Assembly (NCBI RefSeq): GCF_900112395.1
Contig: NZ_FOLN01000002.1
Location: 496,001-560,000 of the forward strand
Direction: 5' to 3'
DNA length: 64,000 nucleotides
DNA from: Algibacter lectus
Lineage (GTDB): Bacteria; Bacteroidota; Bacteroidia; Flavobacteriales; Flavobacteriaceae
The notes beneath the pieces are model-generated. The model was not told the origin of the DNA, did no database searches, and was given only the letters and a program-made list of their open reading frames with translations. Position 1 is the first letter of the stretch. Every line of letters starts with the position of its first letter. Positions 36,439 to 46,284 of this stretch are shown here, in pieces. A program made the translations under genes and the position numbers.

Positions 36439-38196
36439 TTATTGTTGTGGTTTTATAGAATCTTCATTGTTACTACCTGCTATTGGTAGGTAAACACTAA
36501 AGGTTGTTTTTCCTGGTTCGCTTTGTACTTCAATTTTTCCGTGGTGCTTTTCTACTATTCGTTTTGAAATATCCAAGCCTATACCTGTACCTTCACCTGT
36601 TGGTTTAGTACTAAAGAAAGGATCGAATATTTTATCAATTTCATCTTTAGGAATACCTCGTCCGCTGTCACTAATTGAAACTACAACCCAATTGTTTTCT
36701 GTGTATGTTTTAATAGTTAATTTACCATTAAGCTCCATGGCATAAATGGCATTATGTAAAATATTGGTCCATACTTGATTTAATTCATCATAATAGCAAA
36801 GAATCTCGGGTATTTCCTTGTATACTTTTGCTACTTCTATACCTTGTTTAATTTGGTTGTTGTATAAAATTAAAACACTTTCAATGCCTTCTGTAACATC
36901 TGCTAAAACCTGCTCTTCGTAATTATTTACTCTAGACGAATTCTTTAGTGCAAAAACTACTTTTGAAGCCCTGTCGGCTGCAAATTCAATGTTTTCTGTA
37001 CTTCTTTGTAATCCTGTAATTTTATAAGCTGTTTCTATAATTTTTTCAGAATTTTCGTTTTGCAATAAGTCTAAATAGTTTTCTACATTTTCTACTACCA
37101 TCATATCTACAAAAGTATCTGCAAATGAATAGGCATTTTTAATATCGCGCTTTTCAAATATTTTAGATATTTTCTTTTTAAGCGATCGTTCTTCTTTTGA
37201 CGTAAGCATGTGCCTATTTTTAAAAGAATCTTCAACTAAATTTAAGAAGTTTTCCTTTAACTCTTTTGGCAATTCATTTATAAATATAGGATATTCATTT
37301 AACACAAAACATAACGTTTTATTGATATTGCCGATAGATGAACGAATGGCTCCAAGTGGTGTGTTTATCTCGTGTGCAACACCAGCAATTAATTGACCAA
37401 GTGCTGCCAGTTTTTCTGAATTAATAAGTTTTTCTTGAGTTTGCTTTAAATCTCCTAGAGTCTGTGTTAACTCATTTGTGCGTTGTTTTAAAGCCTCTTC
37501 TCTAACATAGATTTGAGATAGCATTTCGTTGTATTCATCAACTAGATCTCCAATTTCATCGTTACCTTGTTTATGCACTCGTAGTTTATAATTTCCTTCT
37601 TGAGAAATTTCTTTAGTAGCTTTTGTTAAATTCAATATAGGTTCTGAAAGAACTTTTTGCAACCATGTAGCAAGTATATAGTTAACTAAAAGTAAGCAAA
37701 CCAATAAAATAGCCATTTTAACTAAATAGTCATTAATTTTCATGGTTAGCTCTTCGGTAGAAACTCTTAAATAAATGGTTCCCGCAAATTCTTCATCGCT
37801 AAATATGGGTTTAGAAACACTTAAATGATCGTCTTCAAACTTATTCCATGAGCCTTTTACAAAAGTATTAGAAACGGGAATTTTATTGCCATTTTTGTAA
37901 TATTCCGCAAAAACCTCATGTTTATCATTATAAACTATGCCAACCTCTAGCGAAGGAATATTTTGCAATTTGCCTAGCGTTTCTGTTGCACTTTCTGACA
38001 CATCAAAAACCAAAGGCACAGCACAATAATCGCCAACGAGTGTAGCGTTAATTATAGTATTATTCTTCATGTCTTCCTTAAAATCATCTATATTACTATA
38101 GACAACATAAGAAAAACCTATCAATAGAGAAGACAACGATACTAACTGAATAATCAGCATCATTTTAACTTTAATTGATAGATTTTTAAAGATCAT
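36439..38196 (-). CDS. CHASE8-HAMP sensor histidine kinase
   Basis: 585 residues. Membrane segment at ~12-32, then a periplasmic CHASE8-like domain (ATLVGDYCAVPLVFDVSES and VGIVYNDKHEVFAEYYKNG). A second membrane segment (~155-175) is followed by HAMP (ISQEGNYKLRVHKQGNDEIGDLV). The HisKA phospho-His is near 275 (AGVAHEINTPLG). The ATPase domain has NILHNAIYAM, SDSGRGIP and GTGIGLDI. CHASE8 is the periplasmic domain of YfiN, which YfiR controls; a YfiR-like gene heads this operon. Here the output is a kinase, not a diguanylate cyclase. Confidence 0.88.
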   Translation of the reverse strand: MIFKNLSIKVKMMLIIQLVSLSSLLIGFSYVVYSNIDDFKEDMKNNTIINATLVGDYCAVPLVFDVSESATETLGKLQNIPSLEVGIVYNDKHEVFAEYYKNGNKIPVSNTFVKGSWNKFEDDHLSVSKPIFSDEEFAGTIYLRVSTEELTMKINDYLVKMAILLVCLLLVNYILATWLQKVLSEPILNLTKATKEISQEGNYKLRVHKQGNDEIGDLVDEYNEMLSQIYVREEALKQRTNELTQTLGDLKQTQEKLINSEKLAALGQLIAGVAHEINTPLGAIRSSIGNINKTLCFVLNEYPIFINELPKELKENFLNLVEDSFKNRHMLTSKEERSLKKKISKIFEKRDIKNAYSFADTFVDMMVVENVENYLDLLQNENSEKIIETAYKITGLQRSTENIEFAADRASKVVFALKNSSRVNNYEEQVLADVTEGIESVLILYNNQIKQGIEVAKVYKEIPEILCYYDELNQVWTNILHNAIYAMELNGKLTIKTYTENNWVVVSISDSGRGIPKDEIDKIFDPFFSTKPTGEGTGIGLDISKRIVEKHHGKIEVQSEPGKTTFSVYLPIAGSNNEDSIKPQQ

Positions 38197-38243
38197 AATT
38201 TATATAAATTAACTTATCTGGAAGATTATGTTTTAATACTTTC

Positions 38244-38717
38244 TTATATAAATGTTATTGTAAGCTCGTAATCATCTTCACCAAACGTAGATTCAATAGT
38301 ACCTACTATTTTTGATGATGATATAGAGACAATATCAATGCTAGAAAACCCCATTTCGCCAACTACAGGATAGACGTAAACAATTGGTTCTCCAAAGGAT
38401 AAAATGGTATTATCTGAGTTTAAAGACCACGTACTTTCAAATAGAACTTCTCCAGTTGCATCATACTGTTCAAAAGTACCATCAGCATTAAATTTAAATG
38501 AATAGTTTCTAGTTTCTTCTGATTCGAGAATCATGATATCGTCTATCTCTACACCTCCATAATTTATAGTAGGTGAAAGCATTTTACTTTCTATCTTCCA
38601 TGTTTTAGAACTCACCATATCACTGGGTGTGTTCGCATCGTTAGAGTCACTAGAACTACAAGAGGTTAAAGAAATAAATAAAGCGATAATAGCAGATAAA
38701 TAATAATTGTTTTTCAT
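38244..38717 (-). CDS. Small lipoprotein of unknown function in the YfiR operon
   Basis: 157 residues from the ATG at 38717. This start gives a clean lipoprotein signal (MKNNYYLSAIIALFISLTSC), unlike the ATG at 38750, which overlaps the receptor gene. The mature part has a beta-rich pattern with FKFNADGTFEQYD and STWSLNSDNTILSF, resembling lipocalin-like outer-membrane proteins of Bacteroidota. It begins 20 bases after the TonB receptor stop and precedes the CHASE8 kinase, so it is probably part of the same sensing system. No function assigned. Confidence 0.75.
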   Translation of the reverse strand: MKNNYYLSAIIALFISLTSCSSSDSNDANTPSDMVSSKTWKIESKMLSPTINYGGVEIDDIMILESEETRNYSFKFNADGTFEQYDATGEVLFESTWSLNSDNTILSFGEPIVYVYPVVGEMGFSSIDIVSISSSKIVGTIESTFGEDDYELTITFI

Positions 38718-38737
38718 AAAGATTTGAGAGTTTAATT

Positions 38738-41053
38738 TTAATATTTCCATTGTATGCCTATTAAGAAAAGAGAACCAATGTTGTCTGCAAAACCATATTC
38801 ACGGTGTTTTCCTAATATGTTTTTTGCTGTAACATTAACAGACATATTTTTATTTAATTGATAGATTGTTTTGGCATTTAAAATCATGTTGGTTCTAATA
38901 TCCATCTGCACTTTAGCATCATCAATATTATCTACATTTGATATTTGATAATAGTTATAGTTAGCAAATTCATGATCTGCATATATGTAAGCATCTGTAT
39001 TAAAACTCCACTTTTTATTAGGTTTATAATTTAATGAAAAACCTCCAAAAAAGGATGGCGTCGCTTCTTCGCTCCATTGGGTAGGGTTTGTTCTATTGCT
39101 TAAAGTAGTTGTTAAAATATCTCCCTCAGCATTAGGTTCAAAAACAATATCAGTCAATTCAATCTCAATATCTTTTCTACCAGAAATATTAGTTTTTTGA
39201 TAAGTACCGAACACCTTAGCTTGAAAATTATCACTAAAATCATAGTTTAATGTAAATCCTGCTCCAAACTGGTTTGCTTTTAAATCGTAATTTTCGAATA
39301 TAACAGAACCATCAGCATGTATAGCTAAAATTTCATCTGGCTCACCCGCTTCATTTATTTCTTGTGTAGTAACATAATCATAATATGCATTTGGATTTAC
39401 AAAATTGTCTACTTTAGAATAAAATGCCTCAAAATCTAATGTTAAATTTGTTTTCAATTTCGTTCTCCAACCGATTTCAAAACTTGTAATAGTTGGGTAT
39501 TTTAAATCTTCTTGGCCACTAACTGTAAAATCTACAGGTACATCTAAATTAGTAGCATTACTCGCATATTTTACAGTTAAATCACTATTTAGATACGTAT
39601 CAAAAAAGAAAGGTGATTTACTGGCTCTAGAATAAGCAGCTCTAACTAAATTGTTTTTATTTATTCGATACGTGGATGCTATTTCAAAATTGGTGAAATA
39701 ATTTTTATTAAACCCAAATTTATCAACTCGAATAGCTCCAATCATTCTAAGTTTAGATATTGGTTTCCATTCTGTTAATACAAAAGCGGAATAAGAAAAC
39801 GTCTTTTTTGGCTCATCTTTAAATTCGAAGTTAAGCTCATTAAAACTAAATCCGTCATCGTAAGTAAACGGACTATTATATGATAAAAACTTATAATTAA
39901 CTCCTGGTCTAATACTTACGTTTTTAAATTCTTTAAAATACTCTAGATTCCCCTCTATGTTAGTAAACTTATAAGAATTAAACTTGTAATTATTTTCATC
40001 TTTTCCGGTGTTAATATTAAACTGTCCGCTAAAGTTGTTGTGATTTATTTTTGCATTGAAGTAATAACTTTCCGACTCTGTTTGAGATAATGGTGTTGCC
40101 AAATTTACAAAGCCTGTTCTTTGACTTTGGGATTTTTGTGCACCAACAGCAATATCAAAATTAGAACCTTCTTTAAAATTATGGGTTAAAAATATGTTTC
40201 CTCCTACTCTTCTTAAACTGAGATCTTCATTATAATACGCACCGAGTTCTTCTTGATATTCTAAAAACGTCCAAGGCTCATTGCCATTTACATCTTTTAC
40301 CGGTGACACAAACATGGTTAAACTATCTACAGATGTATAACCTTTCCTTATGAAATCAAAATAATCCGTATCAAAACGGTGACGTTCTGTAAAATTACCA
40401 GAGAATGAAAGCTTTGTTTTATCATCCCAATTATAACCAATATTTACACTAGCATTTTTAGCCTCGTTGGTTCCAATTTGGCTATTAACAGTAATGTTTT
40501 TACCTTTTTTATTAGCATGAGAAGTGATGATGTTAATTACACCAGTAACAGCATTAGGCCCGTATAAAGCAGACGCAGGTCCTCTAACAACTTCAATTCT
40601 TTCAACATCAATTAAATCTACAGGTAAAGTTTCCCAAAATGTTCCTCCACTAAAATAACTGTATACTATTCGGTTATCAATCATCACCAATATAGTCGTA
40701 TTGTAAGACAATGTTAAATATACATTTTTTGTAATATCATCATACCCTCTAATATGTATGTCGTAATTACCTGGAGTAATTTCTCTAACAATTAAACCTT
40801 GAGATAAACGCAATGCTTCTGGAATACTTGTAACTCCAGAATTACTAATTTCCTCTTTACTAATAATAGTTGTAGACAATGGTGTTTCAAACAAATCTTC
40901 TGGGTGTTTAGAAGCAGTTACCACAACATCAATATCCAATAACTCCTCAAGAGTCATTTCATTATAAACTTTATCTTTTTGCGCGAAAGTTTCGAAACAT
41001 AACAATGATGTTATGATCATAATGAATAAAAGTATTTTTTCCTTAAAATTCAT
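38738..41053 (-). CDS. TonB-dependent outer-membrane receptor
   Basis: 771 residues from the ATG at 41053, which starts a signal peptide ending at FAQK. An in-frame TTG at 41080 falls inside the upstream gene and is rejected. A plug domain (TPLSTTIISKEEI, RGPASALYGPNAVTGVINI) is followed by a beta barrel to the C-terminal aromatic IGIQWKY. No N-terminal carboxypeptidase-like extension, so not the SusC type. It starts 7 bases after the YfiR-like gene. The ligand is unknown; in YfiR-type clusters such receptors are thought to bring or sense an extracellular compound. Confidence 0.9.
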   Translation of the reverse strand: MNFKEKILLFIMIITSLLCFETFAQKDKVYNEMTLEELLDIDVVVTASKHPEDLFETPLSTTIISKEEISNSGVTSIPEALRLSQGLIVREITPGNYDIHIRGYDDITKNVYLTLSYNTTILVMIDNRIVYSYFSGGTFWETLPVDLIDVERIEVVRGPASALYGPNAVTGVINIITSHANKKGKNITVNSQIGTNEAKNASVNIGYNWDDKTKLSFSGNFTERHRFDTDYFDFIRKGYTSVDSLTMFVSPVKDVNGNEPWTFLEYQEELGAYYNEDLSLRRVGGNIFLTHNFKEGSNFDIAVGAQKSQSQRTGFVNLATPLSQTESESYYFNAKINHNNFSGQFNINTGKDENNYKFNSYKFTNIEGNLEYFKEFKNVSIRPGVNYKFLSYNSPFTYDDGFSFNELNFEFKDEPKKTFSYSAFVLTEWKPISKLRMIGAIRVDKFGFNKNYFTNFEIASTYRINKNNLVRAAYSRASKSPFFFDTYLNSDLTVKYASNATNLDVPVDFTVSGQEDLKYPTITSFEIGWRTKLKTNLTLDFEAFYSKVDNFVNPNAYYDYVTTQEINEAGEPDEILAIHADGSVIFENYDLKANQFGAGFTLNYDFSDNFQAKVFGTYQKTNISGRKDIEIELTDIVFEPNAEGDILTTTLSNRTNPTQWSEEATPSFFGGFSLNYKPNKKWSFNTDAYIYADHEFANYNYYQISNVDNIDDAKVQMDIRTNMILNAKTIYQLNKNMSVNVTAKNILGKHREYGFADNIGSLFLIGIQWKY

Positions 41054-41060
41054 AACTGTG

Positions 41061-41600
41061 TTATTTAAAAATTTTTCCAATTCTCAATATATCCGAAGAG
41101 AACGATTGTCCTTCCATATCTAGAGATGTTAAATTCACCAATATCTTGGGTTTACTGTTTTCAATTCCAAATCCTAGGGAAATTTCCCCTTCTTCTACAA
41201 ACCGTGTTGTAGCCGTTACTGATAAAACTTTATTACTTCTGCATAATTCAGAAAACCCATTAATGCCTTCCATGAAATAAACAACATCAAACTCAGAAAT
41301 ATTTTTCGCTAATTCTCTTGTTGTAATGGCTTTAAAAGCCATAGAACTTCCTAGTCCTTTAATAAACTCGTCTTTATCTAGGATAGTATTATCATTGTAA
41401 ACCACTAAGATTTTAATTTGACTATTTTGAGGAATTTGAGGATTATACTTTAAAACCTTAGTTAATAGTGCCGCTTGAATATTTTCTGGCACAGCAATTT
41501 TTTGTCCAAAACAAGTGTTGCTCCAACAGATAAAAATGACAATAAGAATTATCCCCTTAGCTAGGCAGCTTATATTTTTGGAGAATTTTAAGTTAATCAT
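41061..41600 (-). CDS. YfiR-family (DUF4154) periplasmic protein
   Basis: 179 residues with a signal peptide (hydrophobic ~15-28, cleavage near CFGQK). The mature part begins VPENIQAALLTKVLKY and ends with SVTATTRFVEEGEISLGFGIE and the SSDILRIGKIF tail, which match DUF4154. In gamma-proteobacteria YfiR binds and represses the CHASE8 domain of YfiN. It is the first gene of the operon that also encodes a CHASE8 kinase, so the same contact is predicted here. Confidence 0.82.
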   Translation of the reverse strand: MINLKFSKNISCLAKGIILIVIFICWSNTCFGQKIAVPENIQAALLTKVLKYNPQIPQNSQIKILVVYNDNTILDKDEFIKGLGSSMAFKAITTRELAKNISEFDVVYFMEGINGFSELCRSNKVLSVTATTRFVEEGEISLGFGIENSKPKILVNLTSLDMEGQSFSSDILRIGKIFK

Positions 41601-42453
41601 TCGTAGGTTTCATTTTACTTTAAAATACAGTTATGCAAATTATATTTTTTTCACATAATCAAGTATGATTTTTATCATGCTCATATTTTACAACACATAT
41701 ACGGGGCTTTGAAAGAGAGCAATCAACAGTGTAAGCATATTAGCTTAATATAGAAAAAATTGGTTTTTCGGATAGTTATTTTACTATCCATAAATTATCA
41801 TAGACTTTATTAAATAGGTATAAATTCAGCTATGCTTCTTATTGAAAAGAACTTGAAGCACGAGAGTTAGCTTTTTTTAATAATTGAACTAGTAATATAT
41901 TTTTACTGTGTACACTCTTATATAGATAGAATAGTAAACGGTTTGGTTATAACACTTCTTTTTAATTTCATTTGGGACTATTTTATTCAAGCAATCGATT
42001 AAATCTAGGCTAAATTTGTGCCCTGACGTAAGAATCGCAACGTTAATTATTTGCTAAAATAAACATTTAATCCGATATAAATGTTTTTAAACGACGTTTT
42101 AAGCTTATTTATTATGAAAATAAATAAAAAAGAAGATAATTACTACATACAATTAATGAATAACTCTCAATATTTACAAAAACCAAAAACAAACCTCATA
42201 CAAAACACCTCTATCTACTTATTAAAAAGATAAAGCTTACTGAAATGATGTGAGAGTTAAATTTTGAAATAATAATACATTGTTTAATTTCTAAACAACA
42301 AGAAAAAATATTTATTAAAAAAATTATGTAGATAAAGTAAAATGCATTTTTAAAGAAGCAGAATAATAGGCTAACTATTATAGTTTGGTCGATATAAAAA
42401 AACACCGCTAATCAAAAGATTAACTGTGTTTAGTATTCCTATCTCTAGGTTAG
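41601..42453. other. Intergenic region upstream of the YfiR operon, no gene seen
   Basis: About 850 A+T-rich bases. I find no credible ORF: a 64-codon open frame on the minus strand at 42211-42405 has no start context or recognisable composition. Two small inverted repeats stand out: AGTATGAT/ATCATGCT at 41662-41681 (one wobble) and GGATAGT/ACTATCC at 41770-41789 (perfect). They may be regulatory for the divergent or downstream units. No TAnnTTTG box for the operon was found. Confidence 0.4.
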
Positions 42454-42528
42454 TCGGGGTGGCAGGATTCGAACCTGCGACCTCCGCGTCCCAAACGCGG
42501 CGCGATAACCGGGCTACGCTACACCCCG
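42454..42528 (-). tRNA. tRNA-Pro, anticodon TGG
   Basis: 75 bases, with acceptor CGGGGTG paired with CACCCCG, anticodon stem ending CGCG around loop TTTGGGA giving TGG, and T arm GCAGG-TTCGAAT-CCTGC. No encoded CCA. It lies 34 bases downstream of tRNA-Ser and is probably cotranscribed with it. Confidence 0.96.
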
Positions 42529-42562
42529 AATTGGTTATCTATATTTTTTTCAAAATATTTTG

Positions 42563-42651
42563 CGGAGAGACAGGGATTCGAACCCTGGGTCAGTGTTTCC
42601 ACCAACGACGATTTAGCAAACCGCTCCTTTCGGCCACTCAGGCACCTCTCC
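42563..42651 (-). tRNA. tRNA-Ser, anticodon GCT
   Basis: 89 bases with the long variable arm of class II tRNAs. Acceptor GGAGAGG pairs with TCTCTCC, the anticodon loop TTGCTAA gives GCT, T arm is CAGGG-TTCGAAT-CCCTG, and the discriminator is G as in serine tRNAs. It reads AGC/AGU. First gene of a tRNA-Ser/tRNA-Pro unit. Confidence 0.96.
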
Positions 42652-42695
42652 AATAATTGTTCTAAGAACTCAGCACTAATATTGTAATGCGGGTG

Positions 42696-42727
42696 CAAAT
42701 TTAGGATTTCATCTTAAATCTAACAAA
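42696..42727 (-). promoter_or_regulatory. Promoter of the tRNA-Ser/tRNA-Pro unit
   Basis: TTTG (42724-42727), 20 bases, then TAAATTTG (42696-42703) followed by CACCC on the minus strand, the classic stable-RNA promoter of this phylum. It is 44 bases before tRNA-Ser and lies in the gap after the PgpH stop. Confidence 0.7.
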
Positions 42728-42751
42728 CATTTTTTCATTTTTTTTCAAAAA

Positions 42752-44800
42752 TTATTCAGGGTATTCAATTCTTAAATGGTAAATGTTTGCTAGCTTGTGT
42801 TTTAGCACTTTTTTAATCGACTCAATTTCTTTAAAAGTTATGTTCGCATTTAAAAATTGTCCCTCTTCTATCTGCTTATTTATTATATTTTCCACAAATG
42901 CGTCAATTTTTGTCGAGGTTGGCTCCTTTAAACTCTTAGATGCAGCTTCAATACTATCGCACATCATTAAGATTGCCGTTTCTTTACTAAAAGGCTTCGG
43001 ACCAGGATAGCTAAAATCTAATCGATCTACATCATCATGGTTCTTTTTTTCCTGCATATAAAAGTAATACACCACGCTAGTACCGTGATGTGTTCTAATA
43101 AAATCTATAACACGATCTGGCAAATTATTTTTCTTAGCAATTTCTATTCCGTCAATAACGTGATCGGTAATTATTCTCGCACTTTCTTTAGATGATAACT
43201 CATCATGCGGATTAATTCCGGTAGATTGATTTTCGGTAAAGTAAGTTGGGCTCTTCATTTTACCAATATCATGATACAAAGCTCCTACCCTAACTAACAT
43301 GGCGTTTGCTCCAATTTCATTTGCAGAAGATTCCGCCAAATTAGCAACGTTTAAGGAATGATGAAACGTGCCAGGTGCCTTATTAGATAATTCTTTTAAA
43401 AGCTTAGAATTAGTATCGGAAAGCTCTAACAATGATACATCGGATACCAACCCGAAAACTTTCTCGTAAACATAAATTAAAGGCTGCACAAATAATGTTG
43501 CTAATCCACAAAGTACAAAATAGCCAAAAGTTTTCCAGTCTAGAGTTTCAACCGTTCCTTCATGAATTACAAAAAACGCAAAATAAGCTATAAAATAAAT
43601 AAGTGTAATTTGCCCAACCGAAATAAACAAATTAGCACGCTTGTAAAGCTCTTTTACCGTTAATATAGTAACAATACCAGCTATAATTTGCAAAAACATA
43701 TACTCGTAACTATTTGGTACTACAAAACCTAAAAGCAACACGGTAATAACATGAGAAAACAACCCTAAGCGTGCATCGAAAAACGCTTTAAAAACTAAAG
43801 GCAGAATACATATTGGCACCACGTATATAAACTTTGAATTGTAGTTTACTACCATAGTGGTTAGAAAGATTAACAAAAATATATTGAAGAATATAAAGGT
43901 AACTTTGGTATTATTTTCAAATACACTTAATCTGTATTTCATTAAAAATAATAGAAGCATAAGTAACGCTAAGGCCACTAATAACGTGTATGCAAATAAA
44001 ATCCAAATGTAGCTAGATTTGCTCCAAACCTGCGATTCGTATTCCGATTGTAAAGACTTTAATATTTGATATTTATCGCCCTGAACAACTTCTCCTTTAG
44101 AAACTATTAAAGTTTGTTTTTCAATACTTCCTCTAGCATAAACTATTTTATCTAACTCTTCTTGCAAAGCTTTGTCTGTGAAAGATTTATCGAAAGTTAA
44201 ATTTGGTTCTACTAAGTCGTAAAACAATGAAACAAATTCAGTTTTATTAGAAGATAATTTATGCTTTTTTAAAACTTTTTCTATTACAGAAGTCACTTTA
44301 TCCAATTTAATTAAATCGAAATAAATACCCTCTTGTTTCTTTACACGTTCGTCTAAAATTACAATTCTTTTTTCTTCAGAAAAACTATAACTTTCATTTA
44401 AAACACCAAACGCATAAAGTTGAGAAATAATATCAATTCCTGTTTTGTATAATTCACTAGATGATGTTAACGAAATAGTATCGGAAAAATTAGTAGTAAA
44501 CTCCTTTTTAAAGGCTGTTTTTACTTTGTTTTCAATGCTACTATCAATGCTGAAATACAAAGTTCCATTATTAATAATATCTTCTTTTTCTTTATTAATT
44601 TCACTCTCAGATTTTTTAATAGCAAAATCGAAAGGCGCATACAAATTCTCTGACTGCCAAGGCTTTCCTTTTTCAAAATTATATTTAAATTTCCCGCTCT
44701 TCGGAAACAAATAAACAATTAAAAACGTTGTACAAATAAATAAGAGAACCTTATATATTAAAGAATGGTTTCGGTATAATTTATTTAAAAAGTCTTTCAC
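42752..44800 (-). CDS. PgpH-type membrane HD phosphohydrolase (c-di-AMP phosphodiesterase family)
   Basis: 682 residues with a GTG start at 44800; no in-frame ATG is available upstream. One N-terminal membrane segment, an extracellular 7TMR-HDED region (~50-260) and about seven membrane segments (~265-465) precede a cytoplasmic HD domain. That domain has HHSLNVANLAE, the HD pair in LYHDIGK, and HHG in RTHHGTS. This is the layout of listerial PgpH, which degrades cyclic di-AMP. That nucleotide regulates potassium and osmotic balance. Substrate assignment is by family. Confidence 0.9.
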   Translation of the reverse strand: MKDFLNKLYRNHSLIYKVLLFICTTFLIVYLFPKSGKFKYNFEKGKPWQSENLYAPFDFAIKKSESEINKEKEDIINNGTLYFSIDSSIENKVKTAFKKEFTTNFSDTISLTSSSELYKTGIDIISQLYAFGVLNESYSFSEEKRIVILDERVKKQEGIYFDLIKLDKVTSVIEKVLKKHKLSSNKTEFVSLFYDLVEPNLTFDKSFTDKALQEELDKIVYARGSIEKQTLIVSKGEVVQGDKYQILKSLQSEYESQVWSKSSYIWILFAYTLLVALALLMLLLFLMKYRLSVFENNTKVTFIFFNIFLLIFLTTMVVNYNSKFIYVVPICILPLVFKAFFDARLGLFSHVITVLLLGFVVPNSYEYMFLQIIAGIVTILTVKELYKRANLFISVGQITLIYFIAYFAFFVIHEGTVETLDWKTFGYFVLCGLATLFVQPLIYVYEKVFGLVSDVSLLELSDTNSKLLKELSNKAPGTFHHSLNVANLAESSANEIGANAMLVRVGALYHDIGKMKSPTYFTENQSTGINPHDELSSKESARIITDHVIDGIEIAKKNNLPDRVIDFIRTHHGTSVVYYFYMQEKKNHDDVDRLDFSYPGPKPFSKETAILMMCDSIEAASKSLKEPTSTKIDAFVENIINKQIEEGQFLNANITFKEIESIKKVLKHKLANIYHLRIEYPE

Positions 44801-44853
44801 AGGTACATTTTCTAACTAAATATAGATAAAAATTTAGTTAATGATTTCATTTT

Positions 44854-44861
44854 CAAATGTA
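44854..44861 (-). promoter_or_regulatory. Possible -7 box of the PgpH-type gene
   Basis: TACATTTG on the minus strand matches TAnnTTTG, 53 bases before the GTG start. No -33 TTG is visible. Confidence 0.35.
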
Positions 44862-45008
44862 ATAAAATATTAGGCTTTCACCACCTTTTATAATGAACAC
44901 ATCTCTGTATATTATTAAAAAAATCGTTATTTTCGCAATGAATTTATTCTATTTTTAATTTTTCATTATAATATAAAATACATTCAAACTAAACCAAAGT
45001 AGATCATT

Positions 45009-46187
45009 ATGAGCAAAGAAGTCGTTATCGTTTCTGCAGCAAGAACACCAATTGGTAGTTTTTTAGGAAGTTTATCAACCATTGCTGCCCCTAAATTAGG
45101 AGCTATTGCAATAAAAGGAGCATTAGATAAAATTAATTTAAAACCAGAATTGGTAGATGAAGTTTTAATGGGTAATGTGGTGCAAGCAGGAACCGGACAA
45201 GCTCCAGCAAGACAAGCTGCTATCTACGCAGGTATACCTAACACGGTGCCTTGTACAACGATAAATAAAGTTTGTGCTTCGGGTATGAAAGCTGTTATGC
45301 AAGCCGCTCAAAGTATTGCGCTTGGTGATGCAGATATTATAGTTGCTGGTGGTATGGAAAACATGAGTTTAATACCTCATTATTTACATGCTAGAACGGG
45401 AACTAAATTTGGACCAACATCTTTAATAGATGGTTTACAAAAAGATGGTTTAGTAGATCCATATAGCGAAGATGCTATGGGAGTTTGTGCAGATGCTTGT
45501 GCTAATAAGTATGAGTTTTCTCGTGAAGCTCAAGATGCTTACGCCATACAATCTTACAAACGTTCTGCAGCAGCTTGGGAAGCAGGAAAATTTGATAACG
45601 AAGTTGTGCCTGTAGAAGTACCACAACGCCGTGGTGATGCTTTAGTTTTTTCGAAAGATGAAGAGTTTACCAATGTTAAAATGGATAAAATACCGCAACT
45701 TAGACCTGCTTTTAGTAAAGATGGTACAGTTACAGCTGCCAATGCTTCTACCATAAATGATGGTGCTGGAGCTATGATATTAATGAGTAAAGACAAAGCA
45801 GAAGAACTTGGATTAAAAATTCTAGCGACCATAAAAAGTTATGCAGATACTGCTCACGAGCCAGAATGGTTTACAACAGCACCAGCAAAAGCGCTACCAA
45901 AAGCCTTGAACAAAGCAGGTATGAAACTTGAAGATGTAGATTTCTTTGAGTTTAATGAAGCTTTTTCGGTTGTTGGTTTAGCAAATATGAAAATTTTGGG
46001 TCTTAACGATAGCAATGTTAACGTTAATGGTGGTGCCGTTTCACTTGGACATCCACTGGGTTGCTCTGGTGTTAGAATACTGATTACATTACTGAATGTA
46101 CTTGAACAGAACAATGCAAAAATTGGTGCTGCTGCAATTTGTAATGGCGGCGGTGGCGCATCGGCAGTAGTTATAGAACGCCCTTAA
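45009..46187 (+). CDS. Acetyl-CoA acetyltransferase (thiolase)
   Basis: 392 residues. Nucleophilic Cys near 88 in NKVCASGMKAV, His in GGAVSLGHPLGCSG and the second Cys in AICNGGGGAS are the thiolase active-site set. GGMENMS is the usual loop signature. It condenses two acetyl-CoA or, in reverse, takes part in ketone and amino-acid breakdown. The length and GMENMS pattern favour the biosynthetic class. Monocistronic, facing away from the PgpH-type gene. Confidence 0.93.
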   Translation: MSKEVVIVSAARTPIGSFLGSLSTIAAPKLGAIAIKGALDKINLKPELVDEVLMGNVVQAGTGQAPARQAAIYAGIPNTVPCTTINKVCASGMKAVMQAAQSIALGDADIIVAGGMENMSLIPHYLHARTGTKFGPTSLIDGLQKDGLVDPYSEDAMGVCADACANKYEFSREAQDAYAIQSYKRSAAAWEAGKFDNEVVPVEVPQRRGDALVFSKDEEFTNVKMDKIPQLRPAFSKDGTVTAANASTINDGAGAMILMSKDKAEELGLKILATIKSYADTAHEPEWFTTAPAKALPKALNKAGMKLEDVDFFEFNEAFSVVGLANMKILGLNDSNVNVNGGAVSLGHPLGCSGVRILITLLNVLEQNNAKIGAAAICNGGGGASAVVIERP

Positions 46188-46284
46188 AAAACAATATATA
46201 AGTTAACTTTAAAAGCTGTTGCCTGTATATTAATTTGAATAAAACAGAGCTTTATTTAAAATATTAAACAACGATAATTGATTA

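Noticed and set aside
42211-42405. 64-codon hydrophobic ORF before the tRNA genes
   Set aside because: Phe/Ile-rich composition is what A+T-rich non-coding DNA gives; no promoter, homology or conserved motif.
42426-42656. 76-codon plus-strand ORF with a VAGFEPATSASQ-like sequence
   Set aside because: It is the antisense translation of tRNA-Pro and tRNA-Ser, a well-known false ORF.
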